Source: Pueribacillus sp041725775 (lineage in GTDB: Bacteria; Bacillota; Bacilli; Bacillales; UBA6769). Taken from it: a DNA stretch of 64,000 nt. Each line of letters begins with the position of its first letter. The first letter of the stretch is position 1. Where the stretch lies: contig NZ_JBEUEL010000012.1 of NCBI RefSeq assembly GCF_041725775.1, positions 10,136 to 74,135 on the forward strand. The letters are read 5' to 3'. The notes below the pieces were generated by a model. That model had not been told where the DNA came from and made no database searches. It saw only the letters and a program-made list of their open reading frames with translations. The translations under genes and the position numbers were made by a program. Shown piece after piece: positions 17,059 through 26,072 of the stretch.

Positions 17059-17952
17059 ATGGATTTTGGCCAACTATTAACAGCAATGGTTACCCCATTT
17101 AATCACAATGAAGAGATTGATTTTGAAAAGACGACACGCCTTGTTCATTTCCTTACTGATAATGGCACAGACAGCATCGTCGTTTCTGGTACAACTGGAG
17201 AATCGGCTACATTATCAACGGATGAAAAGTTAGCGTTATTCGAACATGTTGTCAAAGCAGCAAAAGGGCGCGGAGGTGTGATCGCTGGTACTGGAAACAA
17301 TAATACGAAAGCATCTATTGAGCTTACGAAGGAAGCAGAGCGTCTCGGTGTTGATGGCATCATGCTCGTTGCTCCATACTATAATCGCCCAAATCAAGAC
17401 GGTTTATATGAGCATTTTAAAGCGATTGCCGAGTCGACAGCATTACCTGTAATGGTGTATAATATCCCGAGTCGTTCTTCGGTGAATATTGAAGTTGAAA
17501 CGATCGTCAAGTTATCACAAATTGATAATATCGTTTCTGTTAAAGAAGCGAGTGGCGATTTAGATCAAATGAGTAAAATTATTGAAAACACACGAGAGGA
17601 CTTCCAATTATATAGCGGGGACGACAGTATGACACTGCCTGTTTTAGCTATTGGCGGAAGCGGTGTCGTATCGGTAGCGAGTCATGTTATCGGAAATGAA
17701 ATGCAACAAATGATTAATACTTTTAAACAAGGAGATTATACAAAGGCTGCGTCGATCCATCGCAAAATGTTGCCAGTCGTAAAAGCGCTCTTTAGTCAAC
17801 CAAGCCCGACACCGTTAAAAGCGGTGCTCGCGTTGCAAGGGTTAGATACAGGAACATTACGTCTCCCACTTGTTCCCGTTGATGAAGAACATACACGTGA
17901 AATAGAAAAAACAATTGAAAAGTTTAAACAAAGTATGGCATCGATTCGCTGA
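17059..17952 (+). CDS. dapA: 4-hydroxy-tetrahydrodipicolinate synthase
   Basis: DapA condenses aspartate semialdehyde with pyruvate at the entry to lysine, diaminopimelate and dipicolinate synthesis. The 297-residue TIM barrel shows VVSGTTGESATLS, the catalytic tyrosine Y134 in MVYNIPSR, and the Schiff-base lysine K162 in VKEASGD. ATG 17059 is chosen over ATG 17050 because AAGGAG at 17044 is better spaced and relatives begin MxFG. Its product feeds DpaAB, encoded just upstream. Confidence 0.96.
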   Translation: MDFGQLLTAMVTPFNHNEEIDFEKTTRLVHFLTDNGTDSIVVSGTTGESATLSTDEKLALFEHVVKAAKGRGGVIAGTGNNNTKASIELTKEAERLGVDGIMLVAPYYNRPNQDGLYEHFKAIAESTALPVMVYNIPSRSSVNIEVETIVKLSQIDNIVSVKEASGDLDQMSKIIENTREDFQLYSGDDSMTLPVLAIGGSGVVSVASHVIGNEMQQMINTFKQGDYTKAASIHRKMLPVVKALFSQPSPTPLKAVLALQGLDTGTLRLPLVPVDEEHTREIEKTIEKFKQSMASIR

Positions 17953-17978
17953 CTTTCAAACGAAAGTCAGCTTTTTTT
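17948..17978 (+). terminator. Intrinsic terminator after dapA
   Basis: A perfect ten-base stem GCTGACTTTC / GAAAGTCAGC with an AAAC loop is followed by seven T. The 5' arm overlaps the dapA stop codon. Confidence 0.9.
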
Positions 17979-18104
17979 ATGTTTGTAGTTGTTCTATCAC
18001 GTGGCAATCGTCTGTAAGCCCCACTTTATAACGGAGGGTGCCACTTCGGATAGCAACGTCTGCATGACCCACCTTCTAAGGGCCTAAACCCCACTAATGA
18101 AGTC
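17979..18104. other. Structured intergenic segment before rnjB
   Basis: The segment contains GTGGCA (18001-18006) facing TGCCAC (18039-18044). Two similar C-rich strings, AAGCCCCACTTTATAA and AAACCCCACTAATGAAG, flank CCACCTTCTAAGG. It is richer in G and C than its surroundings. It faintly resembles the right-end hairpins of IS605/TnpB elements, but no tnpB remains. It could equally be a leader RNA. I cannot name it. Confidence 0.35.
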
Positions 18105-18134
18105 TTGCTTTATAAAAACCCAATAAGCTATAAT
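18105..18134 (+). promoter_or_regulatory. Sigma-A promoter candidate for rnjB
   Basis: TTGCTT at 18105-18110 is separated by 18 bases from a perfect TATAAT at 18129-18134, about 70 bases before the rnjB start. Confidence 0.6.
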
Positions 18135-18204
18135 AACAGTAACTCTTCGGTACGGTCGTTAGAAATAAATGCAACTTGATAAGTGAATATAGGAGGACTA
18201 CACA

Positions 18205-19869
18205 TTGTATAAAGAGACTGAAAAAGTAAAAGTTTTTGCCTTGGGCGGAGTCGATGAAGTAGGCAAAAACATGTATATCATTGAAGATCAGGACAATATT
18301 TTTATTTTAGATACGGGTTTGATGCTCCCAGAAGATGAAATGTTCGGTGTCGATGCAGTCATTCCTGACATCACGTATTTAATTGAAAATCGTGAGCGGG
18401 TAAAAGGGATCTTTTTGTCACATGGACATGTTGATCATATAGGCGCACTTGCTTATGTGTTAAAAAAAATAAACGTGCCGGTTTATGGTACAAAACTAAC
18501 ATTAGGATTAGCAGAAGAATTATTAAAAGGAGCACATACGTCGGTAAAGTATCATTTTAAAACAATCAATTCAAATTCAACTGTAACGATTGGTAAAACG
18601 ACGTTTACTTTTTTTAAAGTGAACCATAGCATACCCGATGCCATCGGTATAGCCATTCATACGTCACAAGGGGTTATCGTGTATACTGGTGACTTTAAAT
18701 TTGATCAGACGCCAATCAATAATGAACACACTGAAATCGGAAAAATTGTTAAGTTACGGAAACAAGGTGTGATTTGTTTGCTTTCTGACAGTATGAATGC
18801 AGAAAGCCCAGGAACTACGCCGTCAGAATCGACAGTTGGTCACCAAATATTTGAAGTGATTTCGAATGCGAAAGGAAGAATAATTACAGCGACGTTTGCG
18901 ATGAACATTCACCGTGTGCAACAAGTGATAGAAGCAGCCGAAACGCTAAACCGAAAAGTTGCAATTTCTGGTAATCCTCTATTAAAAAATATAGAGATCG
19001 CAAGTAAATTAGGACACCTACGTATTTCAAAAGCAAATATTATTCCTATTTATGAAATTAAGAAATACCCAGATAATGAAATTGTCATATTAACGACAGG
19101 AGATTATGGTGAACCGTTAGCGGCCTTATATAAAATGGCAACCCATACGCATAAGCACGTACGTATTGAAGAGGGAGACACTGTCATTATTGCAACATCT
19201 GCGACGTACGGAAATGAAAAAGCATTGTCAAGAACGATCGATGTTTTATATCGCGCTGGTGCACATGTCGTTTCCGAAAAAAGTGGTGTTCACGTAAATG
19301 GACATGCTAGTCAAGAAGAATTAAAGCTTATGATTAATTTGTTAAAGCCAACTTATTTTATCCCAGTTCATGGGGAATTCCGTATGCAAAAAGCCCATGG
19401 AGATCTTGCTGAAGAATGTGGAGTAAAAAAAGAAAATATTTTCATGATTGAAAAAGGAGACGTAATTGAATTTAGTAATGGTATAGCAAAAAAGAGTGAA
19501 AAAATACCTGCAGGACAGGTATTGGTTGATGGATTAGGAATTGGTGATGTTGGAAACATCGTCTTACGGGATCGAAAACTGTTATCACAAGACGGGATTC
19601 TTATTGTCGTTGTGACATTGGATAGAAGAAATTATAAAATTGTTTCCGGTCCTGAAATTATATCACGTGGATTTGTTTATGTCCGTGAATCCGAACAGCT
19701 TTTGCAAGAAGCGAATCAAACCGTTACTGAAGTATTAATAAACTTGCTTGACCAAAAAGTGAATGAGTGGAATTCGTTGAAAACTGTTATTCGCGATTCG
19801 CTTAGCAGTTTGCTTTTTGAGAAAACGAAACGTCGACCGATGATTATGCCGATTATTATGGAAATATAA
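18205..19869 (+). CDS. rnjB: Ribonuclease J2-type metallo-beta-lactamase nuclease
   Basis: The 554-residue protein is a beta-CASP metallo-beta-lactamase RNase of the RNase J group. The metal motif HGHVDHIG starts at residue 73 and keeps H73, H75, D77 and H78. Further motifs are NHSIPDA, TGDFKFD, the beta-CASP region, PVHGEFRM, and a C-terminal domain. Position after dapA and length match rnjB (ymfA) of B. subtilis rather than rnjA. RNase J2 works in complex with RNase J1 in mRNA decay. The start is TTG 18205 after AGGAGGAC. Confidence 0.88.
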   Translation: MYKETEKVKVFALGGVDEVGKNMYIIEDQDNIFILDTGLMLPEDEMFGVDAVIPDITYLIENRERVKGIFLSHGHVDHIGALAYVLKKINVPVYGTKLTLGLAEELLKGAHTSVKYHFKTINSNSTVTIGKTTFTFFKVNHSIPDAIGIAIHTSQGVIVYTGDFKFDQTPINNEHTEIGKIVKLRKQGVICLLSDSMNAESPGTTPSESTVGHQIFEVISNAKGRIITATFAMNIHRVQQVIEAAETLNRKVAISGNPLLKNIEIASKLGHLRISKANIIPIYEIKKYPDNEIVILTTGDYGEPLAALYKMATHTHKHVRIEEGDTVIIATSATYGNEKALSRTIDVLYRAGAHVVSEKSGVHVNGHASQEELKLMINLLKPTYFIPVHGEFRMQKAHGDLAEECGVKKENIFMIEKGDVIEFSNGIAKKSEKIPAGQVLVDGLGIGDVGNIVLRDRKLLSQDGILIVVVTLDRRNYKIVSGPEIISRGFVYVRESEQLLQEANQTVTEVLINLLDQKVNEWNSLKTVIRDSLSSLLFEKTKRRPMIMPIIMEI

Positions 19870-19879
19870 AAGCTAAATG

Positions 19880-19914
19880 AAAACTTGCCAATCAAGGCAA
19901 GTTTTTATTTTTTT
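19880..19914 (+). terminator. Intrinsic terminator after rnjB
   Basis: A nine-base stem AAACTTGCC (19881-19889) / GGCAAGTTT (19896-19904) runs into TTATTTTTTT. Confidence 0.9.
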
Positions 19915-19955
19915 AGGGGACGATAAGTTTAAAAGACATAGAAAGGAGATCGAAC

Positions 19956-20063
19956 ATGCCTAATACTGATAAGGAAAGGCACTGGACAGCGCTTGCACTT
20001 TCCATCATCTTTTGGTTAGCAATTATTGCAGCAATTATAGGAATTATTATCAGTGTTATTTAA
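19956..20063 (+). CDS. Small single-span membrane protein, unnamed
   Basis: This is a 35-codon reading frame with a good GAAAGGAG ribosome binding site seven bases before ATG 19956. The product has a short charged head (MPNTDKERHW) and then one uninterrupted hydrophobic helix (about residues 11-35) rich in isoleucine and alanine. It lies 26 bases before tepA and after the rnjB terminator, so it probably shares a transcript with tepA. I recognise no family. The ribosome binding site and the membrane-like composition argue that it is translated. Confidence 0.6.
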   Translation: MPNTDKERHWTALALSIIFWLAIIAAIIGIIISVI

Positions 20064-20089
20064 TAACTTCCATAAAAAGAGGTGTACAC

Positions 20090-20824
20090 ATGCTTAATCA
20101 AAATGAACCATTTGACACAAACAAAAATGATAAAACGAACGAAAATAAAAACAACTCTGTTGTTCAAAATATAGAGCAGCTCGGTCAAACAAATGTCCCT
20201 CAATTGGAGCAATCAAATATTCATTGCTTAACTGTCGTTGGGCAAATTGAAGGCCATATACAATTGCCACCTCAAAATAAAACGACAAAATATGAACATC
20301 TTATTCCGCAAATCGTCGCAATTGAACAAAATCCTAAAATTGAAGGTTTGTTGCTTATTTTAAACACTGTTGGTGGAGATGTAGAGGCTGGTCTAGCGAT
20401 CGCAGAAATGGTAGCATCGCTTTCGAAACCAACGGTCTCACTCGTATTAGGAGGAGGGCATTCGATTGGGGTCCCTATTGCGGTTGCTGCTGATCACTCC
20501 TTTATTGCTGAAACTGCAACAATGACAATTCATCCGATTCGCTTAAATGGACTTGTTATAGGAGTACCGCAAACATTTGAGTATTTAGATAAAATGCAAG
20601 AACGAGTAATCAAATTTGTTACGGCACATTCTAATATAGAGGCTAAGAAATTTAAAGAATTAATGTTTTCTCAAGGTAATTTAACGAGAGATATCGGGAC
20701 AAATGTCGTTGGCATCGATGCAGTGGAAACGGGTTTAATCGATGAAGTTGGCGGGGTTGGATCAGCAATGAAAAAATTAAAATCATTAATTGACAAACAA
20801 AAAAGTGAGGACCTATTGCAATGA
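20090..20824 (+). CDS. tepA: ClpP/SppA-like protease TepA
   Basis: This 244-residue protein belongs to the ClpP/crotonase-fold serine protease group (TepA/YmfB). The region LLILNTVGGDVEAGLAIAEM resembles the ClpP substrate groove. The probable nucleophile is S125 in GGGHSIGVPIAVAAD, followed by TATMTIHPI. In B. subtilis, TepA has been linked to protein translocation and spore outgrowth. ATG 20090 is preferred because AAGAGGTG lies seven bases upstream. ylzJ overlaps its stop by four bases. Confidence 0.92.
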   Translation: MLNQNEPFDTNKNDKTNENKNNSVVQNIEQLGQTNVPQLEQSNIHCLTVVGQIEGHIQLPPQNKTTKYEHLIPQIVAIEQNPKIEGLLLILNTVGGDVEAGLAIAEMVASLSKPTVSLVLGGGHSIGVPIAVAADHSFIAETATMTIHPIRLNGLVIGVPQTFEYLDKMQERVIKFVTAHSNIEAKKFKELMFSQGNLTRDIGTNVVGIDAVETGLIDEVGGVGSAMKKLKSLIDKQKSEDLLQ

Positions 20825-21045
20825 TTCTATATACCGTTGTTCCACAAGAGGATATTTTTTCTACAGGTCAGCTTCAAGAACAGAATAAAGAAATGACTGT
20901 CGCAATAAATAACGTACAGCTTGTCGTTCAACAGAAAGAAGATAAGTGGGAGATTATCCGTTTAATCAGTTCAGACCCAAATGACTATTTAAATGAGCAT
21001 TATCAACCAGGTCAACTTCTTTCTTTTAAGCCGTACTTACAGTAG
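20821..21045 (+). CDS. ylzJ: YlzJ-like protein
   Basis: The 74-residue product begins MILYTVVPQEDIF, the hallmark of the YlzJ-like family found in Bacillaceae. Its start overlaps the end of tepA, so the two are translationally coupled. The family is short and has no predicted membrane segment or known catalytic residue. In B. subtilis ylzJ lies in the same place between tepA and spoIIIE. Its function is unknown. Confidence 0.88.
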   Translation: MILYTVVPQEDIFSTGQLQEQNKEMTVAINNVQLVVQQKEDKWEIIRLISSDPNDYLNEHYQPGQLLSFKPYLQ

Positions 21046-21071
21046 TTGTATATTGCCAGTTATGTTATAAT
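21043..21071 (+). promoter_or_regulatory. Promoter candidate for spoIIIE
   Basis: TATAAT at 21066-21071 has only a weak -35 (TAGTTG, 17 bases upstream) that overlaps the end of ylzJ. A strong hairpin lies between this promoter and spoIIIE. Confidence 0.4.
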
Positions 21072-21091
21072 ATAACAAGTAAAATCGTCAT

Positions 21092-21126
21092 GATAAGCAG
21101 CCATTTCCAGGCTGCTTATCTCTTTT
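21092..21126 (+). terminator. Hairpin with T-rich tail upstream of spoIIIE
   Basis: A perfect eleven-base stem GATAAGCAGCC (21092-21102) / GGCTGCTTATC (21110-21120) with a seven-base loop is followed by TCTTTT. It probably terminates the tepA-ylzJ transcript, and it may attenuate transcription into spoIIIE. Confidence 0.75.
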
Positions 21127-21146
21127 AACACGTGGGAGATGAGCGA

Positions 21147-23402
21147 ATGGCTAAGAAAAAAAGAAGAAAGAAACAAACATGGCATCAACAGTTTACATAC
21201 GAAATCATCGGTCTTCTTCTACTAACAGTTGCTGTCATCGGATTAGCTGATCTTGGCCGTGTCGGAAGGTGGATTACATTCACCTCTCGTTTTATTGTAG
21301 GGGAATGGTATGCCATCTTCCTTGTTGGTCTCATTATTTTTGCTTTTTATCTCATTTGGAAACGTCAAATTCCTCAATTATGGACGCAACGCCTCATTGG
21401 TGTTTACATTGCTTATCTCTTCATATTAACGTTAAACCATATCAAATTTTATAAAGTACAATCAACCGTTGAAGATGATGGCTCAATCATAAAATTTACG
21501 TTACAGAAAGTGTTAAATGCTAATCCAACAGCAGATGTTGGTGGTGGACTCGTTGGAGCTGTCAGTTTTTCGTTTTTCTATCAACTTTTTGATGAAGAAG
21601 GTACGATGTTTATCTCTTTCGTCTTCATTTTAATCTCAATTCTACTCATTACAGGAAGATCACCGATTCGGTTCGCTATCGACTCTCTAACTAATCTCTA
21701 TGAACTGCTTATCAAAGCAGTAAAAGACATTCGCTTACATATGCAAAACTGGAAAGAATCACTGTTTGAGAAAAGGGCGCTAAAAAAACAACAAAAAGAA
21801 GAGTTATCACGAGAAGACATAAAGCAAACTTTGAAAGAAGTAGAGCAAGAGATTACAACGGAACCAATTATTGAAGACTTTAGTGAAAGCATTGCTAATG
21901 AAATTTCACAAGAACAGCCTGAAGAAGATGAATTGCAAATCATTGAATCATTGTCGAAGAACGCAATGAATGAGGAGATGTATGAGCTTCCATCGCTTGA
22001 TTTGTTAAATCGACCTTTGAAGTCTAATCAAAATAAAGATCGTAGTCATATTAATCATAACGTAAGAAAGCTTGAACAAACGTTTGAAAGTTTTGGTGTC
22101 AATGCAAAAGTTTTAAAAGTACATGTCGGTCCTGCTGTAACAAAATATGAAGTTCATCCTGCCATCGGTGTAAAAGTGAGTCGAATTGTGAATTTAAGCG
22201 ACGATCTAGCCTTAGCCTTAGCTGCAAAAGACATACGAATAGAAGCACCGATCCCAGGCAAATCCGCTATCGGGATCGAAGTGCCAAATCAAGAAGTTTC
22301 GTTAGTCTCACTTCGAGAAGTGCTTGAATCACAGAAATATAAGCAAGCGAAATCGAAGCTAGCGATCGGACTTGGACGAGATATTTCGGGAGAACCAATC
22401 ATTGCCGATCTTTCACGTATGCCCCATTTACTCGTAGCTGGAGCGACAGGAAGTGGGAAAAGTGTTTGCATTAATGGAATTATTACTAGTCTATTAATGA
22501 AAGCAAAGCCGCATGAAGTAAAATTAATGATGATCGATCCGAAAATGGTTGAACTCAATGTGTATAATGGTATTCCACATCTATTAATTCCAGTCGTTAC
22601 CGATCCGAAAAAAGCATCACAAGCATTGAAAAAAGTCGTCGATGAAATGGAAAGACGGTACGAGTTGTTCTCCAGCACAGGAACGCGAAATATTGAAGGT
22701 TATAACGATATCATTCGTCGAAAGTCTAAAAAGAAACGGGAGGAAGTTCAGCCGCTTCCATATATTGTCGTTATCGTAGATGAATTAGCTGATTTAATGA
22801 TGGTTGCTCCGAGAGATGTTGAAGAAGCGATAACGAGGTTAGCCCAAATGGCTCGTGCAGCAGGGATCCATTTAATTATTGCAACACAACGTCCTTCCGT
22901 CGATGTCATAACTGGTGTGATCAAAGCGAATATTCCGTCTAGAATCGCTTTTAGTGTGTCATCACAAGTCGATTCGAGAACGATTTTAGATATGGCGGGG
23001 GCGGAAAAATTGCTCGGAATGGGTGATATGCTCTTTTTACCTGCTGGAGATTCGAAACCGACCCGTATTCAAGGTGCTTTCTTATCTGATGCAGAAGTCG
23101 AGCGACTTGTTGATTTTTCAGTTTCACAGCAAAAAGCCGTATATGACGAAGAAATGCTTCCCGAGGAAAAAGCGACAGAGCATGCTGATGTCGATGATGA
23201 ACTTTATGATGAAGCGGTTCAATTTGTTATCGAACGGCAAACGGCATCGGTGTCTATGCTGCAACGAAGATTTCGTATTGGTTATACACGTGCGGCTAGG
23301 CTAATTGATGAAATGGAAGAACGAAATATCGTTGGTCCGTATGAAGGTAGCAGACCACGGAAAGTGCTTGTTTCTAATCACGAAGAAGCGTCTAGTTCAT
23401 AG
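21147..23402 (+). CDS. spoIIIE: DNA translocase SpoIIIE (FtsK family)
   Basis: SpoIIIE pumps the chromosome into the forespore through the septum and clears trapped DNA at division. The 751-residue product has about four N-terminal membrane segments within the first 170 residues, a charged linker to about 280, then the FtsK motor with Walker A GATGSGKS at 432-439 and Walker B IVVIVDELADLM. A C-terminal winged-helix gamma domain (SMLQRRFRIGYTRAARLIDE) follows. ATG 21147 follows GGGAGATG. Locus and membrane domain favour SpoIIIE over SftA. Confidence 0.95.
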   Translation: MAKKKRRKKQTWHQQFTYEIIGLLLLTVAVIGLADLGRVGRWITFTSRFIVGEWYAIFLVGLIIFAFYLIWKRQIPQLWTQRLIGVYIAYLFILTLNHIKFYKVQSTVEDDGSIIKFTLQKVLNANPTADVGGGLVGAVSFSFFYQLFDEEGTMFISFVFILISILLITGRSPIRFAIDSLTNLYELLIKAVKDIRLHMQNWKESLFEKRALKKQQKEELSREDIKQTLKEVEQEITTEPIIEDFSESIANEISQEQPEEDELQIIESLSKNAMNEEMYELPSLDLLNRPLKSNQNKDRSHINHNVRKLEQTFESFGVNAKVLKVHVGPAVTKYEVHPAIGVKVSRIVNLSDDLALALAAKDIRIEAPIPGKSAIGIEVPNQEVSLVSLREVLESQKYKQAKSKLAIGLGRDISGEPIIADLSRMPHLLVAGATGSGKSVCINGIITSLLMKAKPHEVKLMMIDPKMVELNVYNGIPHLLIPVVTDPKKASQALKKVVDEMERRYELFSSTGTRNIEGYNDIIRRKSKKKREEVQPLPYIVVIVDELADLMMVAPRDVEEAITRLAQMARAAGIHLIIATQRPSVDVITGVIKANIPSRIAFSVSSQVDSRTILDMAGAEKLLGMGDMLFLPAGDSKPTRIQGAFLSDAEVERLVDFSVSQQKAVYDEEMLPEEKATEHADVDDELYDEAVQFVIERQTASVSMLQRRFRIGYTRAARLIDEMEERNIVGPYEGSRPRKVLVSNHEEASSS

Positions 23403-23464
23403 ACACAACTCAGAATGGTTAGACTAAAATGAATACAAAAATTGATTATGAAAGGAGCATGCTG

Positions 23465-24757
23465 ATGTCCCTTCTTGAACAACGTACGAAGCACGGATCG
23501 AACTATCGCGTGCATGTCGTAAACACTAAAAAGTTTAAAACGATCTCCATCATTATTCATCTGAAACAATCGTTAGCAAGCGAACATATAACGAAGCGTG
23601 CATTACTGCCCTATGTGCTGCAGAGCGCAACTGAAAGACTGCCGTCAGTGAAAGAGATTCGTCAATATCTTGAACAATTGTATGACATGACATTAGCAGT
23701 CGATGTAGCAAAAAAAGGTGATAACCATATTATTACGTTTAGAGTCGATCTCGGTCATGAAGATTTTTTGTTCCGTAATGAAAATCTTGTTGAAAAAGGA
23801 TTCGAATTGTTAGCTGACGTTATTCTCCGTCCGAAAGGATTTAACGAGAAGTCTTTTGATAAAGATATTGTACGCAAAGAAAAGAGAAGTTTAAAACAAA
23901 AAATCGAAGCGATTTATGACGATAAAATGCGTTATGCGAATATGCAGCTCATTCAAGAAATGTTTGAAAACGAACCATTTAGTCAAATCGTTTACGGTAA
24001 AATGGAAGAAATCGACAACATTGATGAGCGTAATTTGTTTTCGTATTACGAAAATGTAATTCTTCGCGATATGCTTGATATTTATGTCGTAGGTGATGTG
24101 AACCCCGATGAAGTTCAATCACTTATTGAACGCCACTTCGTCTTTCCGTCTGAACGTCAAGAAAAATCCGAAGTGCCATGTAGACAAAAAAAAGAAATAT
24201 TTAGCGTAAAAGAAAAAATAGAACAACAAGACATTCATCAAGGGAAATTGAATATTGGATTTAGAACAAACACGACATATCAAGATATAGACTATCCCGC
24301 ATTGCAAGTATTTAACGGGATATTTGGTGGCTTTTCACATTCAAAGCTATTCATACATGTGAGAGAAAAAGAAAGTTTAGCATATTACGCGTCCTCACGC
24401 CTCGAAAGCCACAAAGGACTATTAATTGTCATGTCTGGGATCGATTCTGCCAATTATAAACGAACAGTTGAAATTATTAACGAACAAATGGAAAAAATGA
24501 AGCAAGGCGCCTTTACTGATGATGAGTTTGTTCAAACGAAAATAATGCTTAAAAATCAAATTTTAGAAGTATTAGATGATCCGCGTGGCATTGTTAACCT
24601 GTTATACAATAACATGATTGCAAACGTCACGTTTTCAATCGATGATATTATTCAAAAAATTGAAAGTGTAACACGTGAAGAAATTGTTGATGTTGCGAAC
24701 AAAATTGAATTGGATACAATCTATTTTTTGAAAGGAAAGGAGGAGAACAAACAATGA
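23465..24757 (+). CDS. ymfF: Inactive-type M16 peptidase-like protein YmfF
   Basis: The 430-residue protein has the two-lobed M16 peptidase fold but lacks the zinc motif. Where HxxEH should be it reads LLPYVLQSATE, and no histidine pair is present. The later R-x-L-A-Y-Y loop (REKESLAYYASS) is kept. It overlaps ymfH by four bases, and the pair probably forms an active/inactive heterodimer like other M16B pairs. ATG 23465 is chosen because AAAGGAG lies seven bases upstream; the frame is open back to 23429. Confidence 0.9.
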   Translation: MSLLEQRTKHGSNYRVHVVNTKKFKTISIIIHLKQSLASEHITKRALLPYVLQSATERLPSVKEIRQYLEQLYDMTLAVDVAKKGDNHIITFRVDLGHEDFLFRNENLVEKGFELLADVILRPKGFNEKSFDKDIVRKEKRSLKQKIEAIYDDKMRYANMQLIQEMFENEPFSQIVYGKMEEIDNIDERNLFSYYENVILRDMLDIYVVGDVNPDEVQSLIERHFVFPSERQEKSEVPCRQKKEIFSVKEKIEQQDIHQGKLNIGFRTNTTYQDIDYPALQVFNGIFGGFSHSKLFIHVREKESLAYYASSRLESHKGLLIVMSGIDSANYKRTVEIINEQMEKMKQGAFTDDEFVQTKIMLKNQILEVLDDPRGIVNLLYNNMIANVTFSIDDIIQKIESVTREEIVDVANKIELDTIYFLKGKEENKQ

Positions 24758-26043
24758 AGAAAGTAACATTTGAACATATCGGTGAAACGGTATTTGAAAA
24801 AAAGCTTTCGAATGGCTTACGCGTCGTCATTTTGCCTAAGCCGGATTTTAATAAAACGTTTGCTACATTTACGACCAATTATGGTTCAATTGATAATCAA
24901 TTTATTCCGATTGGGAAACAGGAAAAAATACGTGTACCTGACGGCATCGCTCATTTTCTAGAACATAAATTGTTTGAAAAAGAAGATGGAGATGTATTTC
25001 AAGATTTCAGTAAGCAAGGAGCTTCTGCGAACGCATTTACTTCGTTTACGAGAACCGCGTACTTATTTTCAACGACACAAGACGTGAAGCAAAACCTCAT
25101 TACATTGCTAGATTTCGTTCAACGACCATACTTTACTGATGAAACCGTCGAGAAAGAAAAAGGGATTATCGGCCAAGAAATTCGCATGTATGATGACAAT
25201 CCTGATTGGCGAGCATTTTATGGGGTGATTGAGAACATGTACGAAACTCACCCTGTAAAAATTGATATTGCAGGGACAGAAGAATCAATAGCGAGTATTA
25301 CAAAAGATCTTCTTTATGAATGCTATGAGACGTTTTATCATCCGAGTAATATGTTGTTATTCGTCATTGGTCCAGTAGATGAAAATGAGATTCTGCATTT
25401 AATTGAAGAAAATCAAGCGAAAAAAATTTTTAAGCCTGAACAACAATTAACACGTTTTTTTGATTCAGAACGGGAAGGCGTCGTTCAACAAAAACAAATC
25501 ATCCCGATGGCTGTTCATACACCGAAATGTATCGTTGGGTTTAAAGAAAATAAACTGAATCGTCAGGGAGAAGAATTAATTAAGCATGAAGTTGCTGTTA
25601 ACATTTTGCTTGATTTAATGTTCGGACAAAGTTCAACGAATTTTGAGGTTCTATATGACAAAGGTCTAGTTGATTCTAGCTTTTTTTATGATTATACTGA
25701 AGAACAAAGTTTTGGTTTTTCAGTTATTGGAAGCAATACAAAGGATCCAGAAAAACTAGCTAGTACACTTTTAACGATGGTGAACGATTATCGAAAGAAA
25801 AAAATAAACGAAGATGAGTTTATGCGAATGAAAAGAAAACATATCGGCTCTGTTTTACGCTCAATGAATTCTCTTGAATTCATCGCGAATGAATATACTC
25901 GTTATCAGTTTAACGGAATAAACTTATTTAACGTTACGAAAGTAATTGAAGACTTGCAGAGCGATTACATTGAAAATGTTCTTCATACGCATTTTGTAGA
26001 ACCGTCGTTTACAGTCTGTCAAGTCGTACCTCATTCAGTATAA
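24754..26043 (+). CDS. ymfH: M16 family zinc peptidase YmfH
   Basis: This 429-residue protein is the catalytically competent partner of YmfF. It carries HFLEH at 67-71 followed by KLFEKEDGDV, and the downstream glutamate lies in IIGQEIRMYDDNPD. It overlaps the end of ymfF with an AAAGGAGGAG ribosome binding site inside ymfF. The pair is conserved in Bacilli between spoIIIE and ymfI. The family processes peptides, but the natural substrate is not evident from the sequence. Confidence 0.92.
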   Translation: MKKVTFEHIGETVFEKKLSNGLRVVILPKPDFNKTFATFTTNYGSIDNQFIPIGKQEKIRVPDGIAHFLEHKLFEKEDGDVFQDFSKQGASANAFTSFTRTAYLFSTTQDVKQNLITLLDFVQRPYFTDETVEKEKGIIGQEIRMYDDNPDWRAFYGVIENMYETHPVKIDIAGTEESIASITKDLLYECYETFYHPSNMLLFVIGPVDENEILHLIEENQAKKIFKPEQQLTRFFDSEREGVVQQKQIIPMAVHTPKCIVGFKENKLNRQGEELIKHEVAVNILLDLMFGQSSTNFEVLYDKGLVDSSFFYDYTEEQSFGFSVIGSNTKDPEKLASTLLTMVNDYRKKKINEDEFMRMKRKHIGSVLRSMNSLEFIANEYTRYQFNGINLFNVTKVIEDLQSDYIENVLHTHFVEPSFTVCQVVPHSV

Positions 26044-26072
26044 AGGGTATAAAGATAAGTGGGGGAGAGCCA

